Counted from the stretch's first letter, positions 1 through 9,056 are shown. The stretch: 64,000 nt of DNA from Allohahella sp002354735 (GCF_047946665.1 NZ_CP172312.1:2790001-2854000); one strand, 5' to 3'. Made by a program: numbers and translations. The notes: generated from the letters alone by a model not told the origin.

Positions 1-1497
1 GCATACCGGAAATATGTAGTCGAGGCCAATGATTCCTGGCATACGCCGGGACACAGCGGTGGCGCGAGCTTTCGTAATTCGTCCTACATAAAGGACTTCT
101 ACGACTTCTTCGGTCGCAACGTATTCGTGAGCGACCTCTCGGTCTCAGTCGATTCCCTGGGCTCGCTTTCCGATAGCACCAACGCCATCCGTCGTGCGCA
201 GGAAGCCGTGGCCTACACCTTCGATGTTCGCAAGTCCTACTTCGTGACCAATGGATCAAGCACGTCGAACAAGATCGTTCTGCAGACTCTGCTCAGGCCT
301 GGCGACAAGGCTATCATCGATCGTAATTGTCACAAGTCCGTCCACTATGGCGTAGTTCAGTCATACGCCATGCCGATCTATCTCGACAGTATACTGAACC
401 CGCAGTACGGTATCTTTGCGCCCCCTTCACTGGAAAACATCAGCGCGGCTATCGATGAAAATCCCGACGCCAAACTGCTGGTGCTCACCGGCTGCACCTA
501 CGACGGCCTATTGATCGATCTGGAACAGGTGGTGCAGAAAGCCCATGCGCACAACATCAAGGTCTTCATCGATGAAGCCTGGTTCGCCTACGCCTCGTTC
601 CACCCGCGCTTCAGACATTACTCAGCCATCAATTCTGGCGCCGACTACGTTACCCATTCGGCCCACAAGGTCGTCTCAGCCTTCTCGCAAGCCTCATACA
701 TCCATATAAATGACCCAGAGTTCGACCAGGACTACTTCAAGGAAATCTACAACATCTATGTCAGTACCTCGCCGAAGTACCAGCTGATTGCTTCGCTCGA
801 TGTCTGTCGTAAACAGCTTGAGATGGAGGGCTACAAGATCCTCAATACGCTGCTGCGCAACGTTGAGGAGCTCAAACAGCAGGTTAGCCGCTTCAAGCGT
901 ATCCGCATTCTCGGGCCTGAAGATTTCGCGAAGATGTTCAGCCACTTCGAGTCGAATAACATGGGGCACGACCCCTTGAAGATCCTTATCGACATATCAG
1001 CGCTGGAATATTCGAACCAGGAAATTCACCGCTATCTCATGGACGAAGTGGGACTGGAGATCGAAAAGTTTACGCACTCCACCCTGCTGGTACTGCTGAC
1101 ACTAGGCGGCATGCGCTCGAAGATGGTCAGGCTCTACAACGCCCTCAAGAAACTCGACGACGGCAAGGTCAGCCTCATAAGAAGCCGGTCCAAGCACCGG
1201 CTACCTGATGGTATTCCACCTATCAATCTTGCATGCCTGCCGTCGGAGGCGTTTTTTGGTCGTCGCGAATCCATACCCCTGCAGGAAGCCGTAGGAAGAA
1301 TAGCCTGTGCTCTGGTAACGCCCTACCCGCCGGGCATCCCCTTGCTGGTGCCGGGCCAGCGGATCGAAGAGGCACACCTCAGCTATCTGAAGGCCCTCTC
1401 GACACAGAAGCTCACGATTCAGGGCATGTTCGACGGCGATATTTATGTACTCGCCAATCCGGAGCAGCAAATCGAGAATTCACAGACGGAGGCATGA
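1..1497 (+). CDS. Orn/Lys/Arg decarboxylase, PLP-dependent (5' truncated by window)
   Basis: Fold-type I PLP decarboxylase that removes CO2 from a basic amino acid to give a polyamine or diamine in the cytoplasm. The frame is open from the first base and already reads HTPGHSGG, a hallmark of the family, so internal start-like codons such as the one at 127 are not real starts; the true start lies outside. The PLP lysine is in SAHK (codon 667-669), preceded by the DEAWFAY segment that holds the cofactor-binding Asp. The family C-terminal motif PYPPGIPLLVPG is near the end. Any N-terminal wing/receiver-like domain would be upstream of the window. Substrate (arginine, lysine or ornithine) cannot be decided by eye. 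The stop overlaps the ATG of the next SDR gene in an ATGA, so the two are co-translated. Confidence 0.9.
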   Translation, partial: AYRKYVVEANDSWHTPGHSGGASFRNSSYIKDFYDFFGRNVFVSDLSVSVDSLGSLSDSTNAIRRAQEAVAYTFDVRKSYFVTNGSSTSNKIVLQTLLRPGDKAIIDRNCHKSVHYGVVQSYAMPIYLDSILNPQYGIFAPPSLENISAAIDENPDAKLLVLTGCTYDGLLIDLEQVVQKAHAHNIKVFIDEAWFAYASFHPRFRHYSAINSGADYVTHSAHKVVSAFSQASYIHINDPEFDQDYFKEIYNIYVSTSPKYQLIASLDVCRKQLEMEGYKILNTLLRNVEELKQQVSRFKRIRILGPEDFAKMFSHFESNNMGHDPLKILIDISALEYSNQEIHRYLMDEVGLEIEKFTHSTLLVLLTLGGMRSKMVRLYNALKKLDDGKVSLIRSRSKHRLPDGIPPINLACLPSEAFFGRRESIPLQEAVGRIACALVTPYPPGIPLLVPGQRIEEAHLSYLKALSTQKLTIQGMFDGDIYVLANPEQQIENSQTEA

Positions 1498-2285
1498 CTT
1501 TGGCCGACAAGCAGCGGATGAGGCAAAAGCAGGTAATCTATATCACTGGCGGTGCACAGGGCATCGGCAGGGGGATCGTGAAATATCTGCTCGAGCGCGG
1601 TCATCAAGTGTTGGCCGCGGATATTGACGCAGAAGCCGGTGCCGATCTCGTCGACGCGTACGAAGAGCATTGTCAGCGACTGAAGTTCATCCAGACTGAC
1701 GTGGCTGACGAGGCTTCGGTCAAGGCCAGCATCGATACCGCGATACAAAGCTTTGGTCGCATCGATGGCGTCGTCAACAATGCGGCAATAGCAGACCCGT
1801 ACAATGCACCGCTTGAGCGTTTCGACTTCGCTGACTGGCAGAGGGTTCTGAATACCAACCTGAGCGGTGCCTTTCTCGTTTCCAAATACGCCTTGCCTCA
1901 GCTGCGGCAGAATGCCGGCAGCATCGTCAACATGGCCTCGACTCGAGCATTACAATCGGAGCCGAATAGCGAGGCCTACGCCACCTGCAAGGGCGGCTTA
2001 CTTGCTCTGACACATGCGATGGCGATCAGTCTGGGTCCCGATATACGCGTGAATGCTGTGAGCCCCGGCTGGATCGATGTGAGTGGATGGCAGAAGCGCA
2101 GTGAACGGCAGCAGGCCGACCTTGGTGAACGCGATCATCAGCAGCACCCAGTCGGACGCGTCGGTAAACCCGCCGATATCGCCGCGACAGTCGCGTTCCT
2201 GCTGTCGCCGGAAGCAGGATTCATTACCGGTCAGAATCTGGTGGTCGACGGCGGGATGACCCGCAAAATGATCTACGAGGACTGA
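1494..2285 (+). CDS. Short-chain dehydrogenase/reductase (SDR)
   Basis: Classical NAD(P)-dependent SDR of 263 residues. The dinucleotide-binding motif TGGAQGIG is at residues 18-25, the structural NNA motif follows VDGVVNNAA-like sequence, and the catalytic Ser (NMAST) and YATCK (YxxxK) are present. The family VDGG motif is at the C-terminus. The start is set by the ATGA overlap with the decarboxylase stop; longer in-frame readings would lie inside the decarboxylase. Coupled translation suggests a role linked to the decarboxylation product or its precursor, but the substrate is unknown. The 3' end overlaps by 13 bases the 3' end of the opposing histidine kinase gene. Confidence 0.85.
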   Translation: MTLADKQRMRQKQVIYITGGAQGIGRGIVKYLLERGHQVLAADIDAEAGADLVDAYEEHCQRLKFIQTDVADEASVKASIDTAIQSFGRIDGVVNNAAIADPYNAPLERFDFADWQRVLNTNLSGAFLVSKYALPQLRQNAGSIVNMASTRALQSEPNSEAYATCKGGLLALTHAMAISLGPDIRVNAVSPGWIDVSGWQKRSERQQADLGERDHQQHPVGRVGKPADIAATVAFLLSPEAGFITGQNLVVDGGMTRKMIYED

Positions 2286-4987
2286 TTGACGCTGTGTGGC
2301 TGATACGCTTCCAGTAAATCCCGCAGCACCTGGGCTTCCACTGGTTTGACCAGATGCTCGTCAAAGCCAGCTTCCCGCGATTGCCTGCGGTCGTCCTCCT
2401 GGCCATAGCCAGTCATGGCAACCAGCAAGACCCTCCTGAAATCTGGCTGCTTCCGCAGACGTGCTGCCACCTCGTAGCCATTCATCAGCGGCAGACCGAT
2501 GTCGAGCAGTATCACCTGAGGCTTGAACGCCTGTGCCAGATCGAGTGCAGCCGTACCGTCATGAGCAGTTCTGACATCATGTCCCCACATTTCAAGCAGC
2601 ATGGCGGTCATCTGGGCAGCATCGGTATTATCGTCCACTACGAGGATACGCATAGGAACGAACGCTGTAGCGGAGTCTCCGCCGGACTCCGAAACAGCTG
2701 CGTCTTGCCTGCTCTGATCCAGCGGCAGTCTCACCACAAACTCGCTGCCCTTGTCATGGCCAGCGCTTTTCGCATCAATGCGGCCACCGTGGAGCTCGAT
2801 CAGGCTTTTCACCAGCGCCAGCCCAATGCCCAGACCACCCTCTGAACGATCCAGCGATTTATCGCCTTGCGTGAACAGTTCGAATATTCGTGGCAGCAAA
2901 TCGGCCTCGATGCCGACGCCTTCATCTACTACACGGATTTCTGCCTCCTGGCCATGCTGAGCAACGATCAGTCGGATGACGCTTTCGCTTCCGCTGTATT
3001 TGGAGGCGTTGTTCAGCAAATTGCCTATGGCCTGCTCCAGCCTCGTGGCGTCTGCGTTGAGATAAAGGTCAACAGAACTGAACGAGAGCTTCAGCGTCTG
3101 GTGTTTACGCTCGATCAGTGGTCGCACACGCTCGATCGCCCGCTCGACGAGTTGATTAACTGTCACCCGATCCCGGCTGAGCCTGATCCTGCCGCTGGAA
3201 ATGCGGGAGACTTCCGTCAGGTCATCTACAAGTCTCGCAAGATGGCGCACCTGCCTTTCAATGACACCACGAGCATCATGCTGGGGCTGCGATTCGTGGC
3301 CTACATGCCTGATCAGCTCAAGCGCGTTGAAGACCGGCGCCAGCGGGTTTCGCAACTCGTGTGCGAGCATGGCGAGAAATTCGTCCTTGTGCCTGTCGGC
3401 ATCGGCCAGCTCAGCAGTCTGCTTGTTGATCTGCCGCTCCATTGCCTTGCGCTCACTGATGTCTCGAATGTTGCATTGCGCCACCATCCGGTTGTCTTCT
3501 TCGTAGACGTTGCAGATAAACTCGACCTCCTGCACCCGGCCCTGCTTGGTCTCCAATGGCAAATCGTCGTAACGGACATAGCCTTCGGTCTTGAGCGCTT
3601 CCATCGCCTCCTTGCTTTCCTGCTTGTCCTTGAAGAGGCCGATTTCCCAAAGCTGCTTGCCCTTGAACTGTTGCTGGGAATAGCCGAGCAACTCGGTCAT
3701 ATACGGATTGGCATCGATGATACTCATGTTTTCGGCATCGAGAATGATGATGCCGTCCTTTGCCGATTCAAATAACCGTCGAAATCGTTTCTCGGACTCC
3801 TTGAGCCGACGCTCGGCCTGTTTTCGTGAGGTAATATCGACTGCAACCCCCGGCAGACGAATCGCTGTGCCTGCAGCATTCTTTTCCAGCCGTCCCCGCG
3901 CGACGACCCAACGCACAGATCTCCCCGGTCCAACGATGCGATACTCCGCTTCGAAGAGATGATCCTGCTCGATGGCGTCCGAAATCGCCGAATTCACGCG
4001 TACCCGATCGTCTGGATGAATGGACCGGATGTAAGCTTCTACAGGGCCGCCGGCCGCCTCTGCTGGCGTTATGTGAAACATTTCGGCCAGGTTGGCGTCA
4101 GCCCACACACGATTTGACAGCAGATCAAACTCCCAGGTGCCGATTTCAGCTGCCCCCAGCGTAGAGTCCAGTCGCGAACGCGCCATCTGCAGTTTCTCTT
4201 CAGCTTGCCTGCGTTCGGTAACATCTTCGATGGCCAGCAGAACAAGTTCACCGTATTCAGGTGACTGCATCCGCCGCGCGTTAAGCTGCAGCACTTTGAA
4301 ACCAAGACCCGGGAAATACCGCTGCACCTCATAGTCCGAATACTCGAACAACAACTGTTCCTCGAGCAGCCTTCTCAGCTCAGGCGAATCCCACTCACCG
4401 CCACCCAGCGCGTAAATGAGCTCCCCTTCTGTTTCTTCAGGCCTTAGATGAAAGTTTTCGTAGAACGCCCTGTTGGCGGACACCACTTTCAGCCCGTGAT
4501 CGAGCACGAGGAGGGACTCACGCATGGTGCCGATGATATTAGTGGCATAGGCCAGGGCATCTTCGATCTTCTGGGCCTGGGCATTTCGCTCCGAAATATC
4601 CCGGAACACGATCACAGCGCCAGCGATGCGGTCCTGACGATCCCGGATCGGCGCTGCACTATCGTCTATGGGGCGCTCGGTACCATCGCGTGCGATCAAG
4701 AGCGTATTACTGGCAAGCCCGACTGCCACGCCTTTATTCAGTGCGTTGAACACCGGATTTTTGACCGTATTCCGGGTATCGGCATTGACGAGAACAAGGA
4801 TCTGGTCCAGATCGACACCTTCGGCATCCTCGAAGGTCCAGCCGGTCAGCTTTTCAGCGACCGCATTGAGAAAGGTCAGGCGGCCTTCAGCATCAACGGC
4901 AATGACCGCATCAGCAATACTGTCAAGGGTGGTTCTCAGCCAGTAGGCAGTTTGCAGCAAGGCTTCGGGCATCTCAGACCGAGCCAT
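2273..4987 (-). CDS. Hybrid sensor histidine kinase with four PAS domains and C-terminal receiver
   Basis: 904-residue soluble-looking hybrid kinase with no obvious membrane segment. Order: PAS about 12-130, PAS about 145-255, PAS about 275-390 (with the HPDDR motif of PAS_3), PAS about 400-515, HisKA dimerisation domain with phospho-acceptor His543 in LAHELRNP, GHKL ATPase with N box (NLLNNASKYS), DEGVGIE and GGLGIGLALV, then a receiver domain with Asp829 in LLDIGLP. It probably senses an intracellular cue (redox, light or ligand) through PAS domains and passes phosphate within itself or to an unlinked phosphotransferase. No DNA-binding partner is encoded next to it. No strong Shine-Dalgarno precedes the chosen ATG, so the start is moderately sure. 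Confidence 0.88.
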   Translation of the reverse strand: MARSEMPEALLQTAYWLRTTLDSIADAVIAVDAEGRLTFLNAVAEKLTGWTFEDAEGVDLDQILVLVNADTRNTVKNPVFNALNKGVAVGLASNTLLIARDGTERPIDDSAAPIRDRQDRIAGAVIVFRDISERNAQAQKIEDALAYATNIIGTMRESLLVLDHGLKVVSANRAFYENFHLRPEETEGELIYALGGGEWDSPELRRLLEEQLLFEYSDYEVQRYFPGLGFKVLQLNARRMQSPEYGELVLLAIEDVTERRQAEEKLQMARSRLDSTLGAAEIGTWEFDLLSNRVWADANLAEMFHITPAEAAGGPVEAYIRSIHPDDRVRVNSAISDAIEQDHLFEAEYRIVGPGRSVRWVVARGRLEKNAAGTAIRLPGVAVDITSRKQAERRLKESEKRFRRLFESAKDGIIILDAENMSIIDANPYMTELLGYSQQQFKGKQLWEIGLFKDKQESKEAMEALKTEGYVRYDDLPLETKQGRVQEVEFICNVYEEDNRMVAQCNIRDISERKAMERQINKQTAELADADRHKDEFLAMLAHELRNPLAPVFNALELIRHVGHESQPQHDARGVIERQVRHLARLVDDLTEVSRISSGRIRLSRDRVTVNQLVERAIERVRPLIERKHQTLKLSFSSVDLYLNADATRLEQAIGNLLNNASKYSGSESVIRLIVAQHGQEAEIRVVDEGVGIEADLLPRIFELFTQGDKSLDRSEGGLGIGLALVKSLIELHGGRIDAKSAGHDKGSEFVVRLPLDQSRQDAAVSESGGDSATAFVPMRILVVDDNTDAAQMTAMLLEMWGHDVRTAHDGTAALDLAQAFKPQVILLDIGLPLMNGYEVAARLRKQPDFRRVLLVAMTGYGQEDDRRQSREAGFDEHLVKPVEAQVLRDLLEAYQPHSVNQSS

Positions 4988-5147
4988 GGACTGCGCTCAT
5001 TTCAAGGCGCATTAACAGTCCTTCCAGAGATACATCGACAGCAGCACAATCTCAGAGAAGACCTGTTTAAGGTAGCGACTGAGATGACAACCAGGCTTGG
5101 AATAATACGCTCACCCTTTTGAAGCCGATCAGCAGGCTCGTGTGTGC

Positions 5148-5978
5148 TCAGGCAGCTCTTTCAATGTCCTCGAGCAGACGTGTGATCTGCTCAGCGATGA
5201 TCTCTGGATGATCCTCCGGCGTGAAATGGAGCCCGCCTTCAATGCGGTGTAGCGGTGCATTCAGGTCCCGCGCGAAGCGCTCACCATAACGCAGCTTCTG
5301 AAAGCTGTCGCTAGTGCCCCACACCACTCTTGCCGGTATGTTCAGGCCTGGCAGGGCCCCGGCGATCGACTCGGTATCTTCGACATTCAGCGCCATAACC
5401 TGACGGATGAGGCTAGCGGCACCACCATGACGCTCATAAGCAGACCAATGTACGTCCAGTGATTCCTCGGCGATCTGCAGCTTGTCATGACCGCGAATCA
5501 TCAATACGCGCAGAATCTGCTTGGCGGCGATGTCAGGCAGATGCTTTACCAAAGGTGCTGTCAGCTTGAGGGCCTTCACACTGGGAATGGGCCAGGAATC
5601 ATAGCCAATCGCATTGGTCAGAAAGAGCCCTGCGCAACGTTGTGGATGGCGGACTGCTGCAATGTGCGCAACCCCGCCACCGAGGTCGTGGCCGCAAAAT
5701 ACTGCTCGCTCTATACCGAGATGAGTAAGCCAGTCGATGAGATAGTCTGCCTGGCGTCCAACCGAGATATCACGTCCGACGCCTGCTTCCATCGACTCGC
5801 CATAGCCGACCATCTCGAAGGCCAGACAGCGCACTCCTCGGAGTTTTGCCATCACATGCCGCCACAGACGAGGCGAAGTCGGAATACCGTGAATAAGCAC
5901 GAGCGGGACCTCATCACCTCGTCCTCGCTCGATCCAGCGCATTGGGATGCCACCTATGACTGCTGTCCGCGACTTCAT
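5148..5978 (-). CDS. Alpha/beta hydrolase with Asp nucleophile (haloalkane dehalogenase/epoxide hydrolase-like)
   Basis: 276-residue alpha/beta hydrolase. The oxyanion-hole motif HGIPTSP is at residues 30-36 and the nucleophile elbow GHDLGG places Asp98 where serine hydrolases have Ser; an Asp nucleophile is known in haloalkane dehalogenases, fluoroacetate dehalogenases and epoxide hydrolases. A candidate acid lies in WGTSDSF and the catalytic His in GGLHFTPEDHP. The substrate is unknown. It is transcribed away from the sulfoxide-synthase gene, with only 139 bases between the two starts, so a shared promoter region is likely. Whether it belongs functionally to the thiol-histidine pair is inference. 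Confidence 0.8.
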   Translation of the reverse strand: MKSRTAVIGGIPMRWIERGRGDEVPLVLIHGIPTSPRLWRHVMAKLRGVRCLAFEMVGYGESMEAGVGRDISVGRQADYLIDWLTHLGIERAVFCGHDLGGGVAHIAAVRHPQRCAGLFLTNAIGYDSWPIPSVKALKLTAPLVKHLPDIAAKQILRVLMIRGHDKLQIAEESLDVHWSAYERHGGAASLIRQVMALNVEDTESIAGALPGLNIPARVVWGTSDSFQKLRYGERFARDLNAPLHRIEGGLHFTPEDHPEIIAEQITRLLEDIERAA

Positions 5979-6117
5979 GATCGTGCACTCGCGACACGAA
6001 AAGCGGCATCAGTAATGATGATGTGTGATAATGAATCAGATTTATACGGCATGGATTGCCTCCGCATCAGTTGAATTGGCCTCTGAATGACCTACGCAGT
6101 CTTGCCCGCTAAAGACC

Positions 6118-7536
6118 ATGGATAATCAAGAGAAGCTTATCGCAGCGCTCGATATCACCCAGCGGAGAATCGAGGCCCTGGTTAGCGACTTGTCTGAGGC
6201 GCAGCGCTCGGTGCCGTATCACCCGGGCATAAATCCCCCGGTATGGGAGCTTGGTCACAGCGCATTCTTCTACGAAAGCTTCCTGCTCATGGCGCTGGAT
6301 GGGATCCCCTCATTCGATTCAAGCATGGATGATGTCTGGGATTCCTTCGAAATGGATCACGAGGACCGCTGGTCAGCGAGTCTCTTCCCCTCATGTGCGG
6401 CGACGCTGGAATATGCGAGATATGTGCACACTCAGGTCATGACACGGCTACGTGATCGGCCATTGACGCCGCAGGATCACTATCTGTACCGCTATGCCAT
6501 CTGTCATCAGAACATGCACATCGAGTCGATGATCTGGGCCAGACAGACTCTGGCCTTGCCAGCCCCGTCTTCGGCGAGTGACGTTGCGGCTACCCGGGAG
6601 GCGACCAGCGCGAATGATCAGGCGAACGACGTGCATGTTCGCGGCGGCCGCTTTCTGATCGGCCAACCTGGTCATTCAAGCGAATTTGCGCGCCGGGATT
6701 TCTCCTTTGACAGCGAACAGCCGCGGTTTCATACGGCCATCAGCGACTTCTCGATAAGTAGAACCCTCGTCAGTTGCGGAGACTATCTGGCGTTTGTGGA
6801 AGCGGGGGGCTACGAGCGAGCCGAACTCTGGAGTCGGGGGGGCAAAAGCTGGTTGCAGAATGTTCATAAGCGGCAGCTCGCCGCAGAATGGCGAACCCAG
6901 CAGGGGTATGAAGCGCAGCGGACCATCGATGTCCAGCCGAAGCACCCCCAATATTGGCGCAAATCAGCATCGACTGGCGCCTGGGAAGTCCGACATTTCG
7001 ATAAATGGCTGCCGCTCGAACCATCCATGCCGGTCATCCACGTCTCTTACTGGGAAGCGGAAGCCTGGTGCGCGTGGGCTGGACGCAGACTCCCGACCGA
7101 GCAGGAGTGGGAAGCCGCTGCCCTTGAAAATCGGCCTGGTCAGCGTTTTCGACTATTGCCCTGGGAAGCCGGCGATAGCGATCCTCGCTCACTTGATGAG
7201 TGGACGAATCTGGTCGACATGGACGCCCGGAGCCTGGGTCGTCTGCCGGTCACGGCCTTGGCCGATGGTGCAAGTCCGTCGGGCTGCCTGCAGATGATAG
7301 GCACCTGCTGGGAGTGGACCTCATCGCAGTTCCTGCCCTACGATGGCTTCAAGATGGATATGTATCCCTATATGTCGACGCTGCAATTCGGTAGTCACAA
7401 AACCACTCGCGGTGGCTCCTGTGCCACATCATCGTTGCTGATCCGTGGTACGTACCGCCAGGCCTATCTGCCCGACCGTTTCGACGTCTTTACAGGTTTT
7501 CGCAGCTGTGCGCTCACGCCGGGCCAGCCGTCATGA
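6118..7536 (+). CDS. EgtB/SenA-type nonheme iron sulfoxide (or selenoxide) synthase
   Basis: 472 residues: N-terminal DinB-like domain followed by a C-terminal formylglycine-generating-enzyme-like (SUMF1) domain. The iron ligands of EgtB-type synthases are visible: His47 in LGHSAFF and His130/His134 in HQNMHIE (HX3HXE), matching the spacing known in mycobacterial EgtB. The FGE domain carries WAGRRLPTEQEWE and ends DVFTGFRSCAL, which resembles the EgtB/SenA clade rather than the fused OvoA architecture. The family joins sulfur or selenium donors to the imidazole of histidine or hercynine. No egtD, C-S lyase, senB or selD is adjacent. The stop overlaps the start of an OvoA-C-like methyltransferase, so product identity (ergothioneine-, selenoneine- or ovothiol-like) is open. 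Confidence 0.82.
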   Translation: MDNQEKLIAALDITQRRIEALVSDLSEAQRSVPYHPGINPPVWELGHSAFFYESFLLMALDGIPSFDSSMDDVWDSFEMDHEDRWSASLFPSCAATLEYARYVHTQVMTRLRDRPLTPQDHYLYRYAICHQNMHIESMIWARQTLALPAPSSASDVAATREATSANDQANDVHVRGGRFLIGQPGHSSEFARRDFSFDSEQPRFHTAISDFSISRTLVSCGDYLAFVEAGGYERAELWSRGGKSWLQNVHKRQLAAEWRTQQGYEAQRTIDVQPKHPQYWRKSASTGAWEVRHFDKWLPLEPSMPVIHVSYWEAEAWCAWAGRRLPTEQEWEAAALENRPGQRFRLLPWEAGDSDPRSLDEWTNLVDMDARSLGRLPVTALADGASPSGCLQMIGTCWEWTSSQFLPYDGFKMDMYPYMSTLQFGSHKTTRGGSCATSSLLIRGTYRQAYLPDRFDVFTGFRSCALTPGQPS

Positions 7537-8327
7537 GTGTCGGCATGAATCAGGCCACCTATGAGACTGATGAGCTACTGAATCAGTATCTCGATTTTCA
7601 CTACGGTCCCGAGCACTTCGGGGTCGTCAATTATCCTGCACGCTGTGCGCAACTGTGCGTCGAGGCGCTCTTGGGCCCTCACACCCGCGAGGGATTTCGT
7701 GAAACCGCACGTGTGCTTGAGCTCGGCTCTGCCTGCGGCCGTACCGCTTTCGAGCTGGCGCGCCATTTCCAACATGTGGAGGCGGTCGATTTGTCTGCGC
7801 GGTTTATCGAAGCCGCACAGCATTTGCAACAGACCGGGCAGCACCCCTACTCGGTCGCCATACAAGGCGAGCTGCTGGAAAACCGATCAGCCGATCTCGC
7901 CAGCCTCGGGCTCAGGCAGACAGCTCATAGAGTGAAGTTCAGGGTCGGCGACGCCTGCACTGTTGAGGAACATCAGCGACACGACCTGATCTTTGCCGGC
8001 AATCTGCTTGACCGACTTGCGCAACCCGCCCAGTTCCTCGCTGGTATGCAAGCGCGCATCAATGATGATGGCCTTCTCGTTATCAGCAGTCCATATACAC
8101 TGCTGGAGGCCTTCACCAGACGTGATGCCTGGCTGGGTGGTTTTATCGATGAGCACAGCAAGCCGCGAACAGTACTCGATGGCATGCACGCCATTCTAAA
8201 TGATGATTTTGAACTTCAGGGTAAGCCCGTCGACGTGCACTTCGTGATCCGCGAGACCGCCAGAAAGTTTCAGCACACTGTAGCTGAGTTGACTGTCTGG
8301 CGGCGGCGCAGGCGGCAACCTGCCTAG
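7533..8327 (+). CDS. Stand-alone OvoA C-terminal-like methyltransferase (putative mercaptohistidine N-methyltransferase)
   Basis: 264-residue class I SAM methyltransferase. It opens YETDELLNQYLDFHYG, and motif I is LELGSACGRTAFELA, both close to what I recall of the C-terminal methyltransferase domain of OvoA, which methylates the imidazole ring nitrogen of 4-mercaptohistidine. It is not EgtD-like (EgtD is longer and trimethylates the amino group). Here the domain is a separate protein, translated from an ATG that overlaps the synthase stop (ATGA), so the two are made together. The most likely job is methylating the histidine-derived product of the synthase. The stop shares a CTAG with the stop of the opposing azoreductase gene. 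Confidence 0.75.
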   Translation: MSVGMNQATYETDELLNQYLDFHYGPEHFGVVNYPARCAQLCVEALLGPHTREGFRETARVLELGSACGRTAFELARHFQHVEAVDLSARFIEAAQHLQQTGQHPYSVAIQGELLENRSADLASLGLRQTAHRVKFRVGDACTVEEHQRHDLIFAGNLLDRLAQPAQFLAGMQARINDDGLLVISSPYTLLEAFTRRDAWLGGFIDEHSKPRTVLDGMHAILNDDFELQGKPVDVHFVIRETARKFQHTVAELTVWRRRRRQPA

Positions 8328-8917
8328 GCAGCCTCGCCCAGAATACCCTCTATCTGCGCGCGTGCACTTTCCACACTCTCGTCGCCCTTGGCATTCAGCT
8401 GATCAGCCGTGATGAACGTGACATCGGTAATACCAATGAAGCCCAGCACGAAACGGACGTAGGGCGTGAGGAAGTCGGCTTCACTACCAACGGCTACCCC
8501 ACCGGTCGCGACTGCAATGAAAGCTCGCTTGCCTTCGAGCAGACCCACCGGACCACTGTCGGTGTAGCGGAAGGTGCGGCCAACTCGGGCCACAAGATCA
8601 ATCCACGCCTTGAAACTGGCTGGGACACTGAAGTTGTACATTGGCAGCCCGATCACGATGGTATCGGCAGCCTCCAATTGATCGACCAGGGCCTCGGAAA
8701 CAGTAATGATCTCGCGCTGATCTACTGTGCGTTCAGCGGCCGGGCTGTAGTAGGCGCCAATCATCGTTTCGGTCACCAGTGGGAGGCCTTCGGCAAGGTC
8801 CTGATAGATAACCTGATCGCCATCGTTCTGAAGGCCCTGCAGCAAAGTGCGGGACAGTTTTCGGCTGGTAGAGTCTGTACTACGCGCGCTGGCATCGAGA
8901 TGGAGAATAGTGCTCAT
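8324..8917 (-). CDS. azoR: FMN-dependent NADH-azoreductase
   Basis: 197-residue flavodoxin-fold quinone/azo reductase of the AzoR family. The N-terminal FMN phosphate-binding segment is LHLDASARSTDSTSR, followed by the GLPMYNFSVPASFKAWID segment and a VATGGVAVG loop typical of AzoR. It reduces quinones and azo dyes with NADH through bound FMN, in the cytoplasm. The start at MSTILHL is chosen over an upstream ATG because AAGGACAGG precedes it at good spacing and because AzoR proteins start there. It is divergent from a LysR regulator, a common arrangement for azoR-type genes, with phased repeats in between. Confidence 0.88.
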   Translation of the reverse strand: MSTILHLDASARSTDSTSRKLSRTLLQGLQNDGDQVIYQDLAEGLPLVTETMIGAYYSPAAERTVDQREIITVSEALVDQLEAADTIVIGLPMYNFSVPASFKAWIDLVARVGRTFRYTDSGPVGLLEGKRAFIAVATGGVAVGSEADFLTPYVRFVLGFIGITDVTFITADQLNAKGDESVESARAQIEGILGEAA

Positions 8918-8981
8918 GGTCCTGTCCTTTTTCAGAGAATCGAAAATGCTTGGATCTACTCTATCTCTTTCCAGGAGGATG

Positions 8982-9030
8982 ATAATCAAGTGCGGAGGAA
9001 TATAATTAAGTCCAAAACCACTATAATTAG
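8982..9030. promoter_or_regulatory. Three phased AT-rich direct repeats, candidate LysR-type binding sites
   Basis: The azoR-lysR intergenic region carries ATAATCAAG (8982-8990), ATAATTAAG (9002-9010) and ATAATTAG (9023-9030). The copies are 20 and 21 bases apart, i.e. about two helical turns, so all face the same side of the helix. The spacing and position between divergent genes fit regulator binding. Parts may also serve as -10 elements; which promoter they belong to cannot be told by eye. Confidence 0.45.
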
Positions 9031-9056
9031 CATCTCGATATCAGCAGGCACACAGA

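Noticed and set aside
2867..3775. Long plus-strand open frame opposite the histidine kinase.
   Set aside because: It is antisense to conserved PAS, HisKA and ATPase motifs, has no ribosome site and no recognisable domain.
7500..7560. The synthase and methyltransferase could be one OvoA gene broken by a frameshift.
   Set aside because: The synthase ends in a natural EgtB/SenA-type C-terminus (GFRSCAL) and the methyltransferase has its own ATG in an ATGA overlap; both frames are clean.
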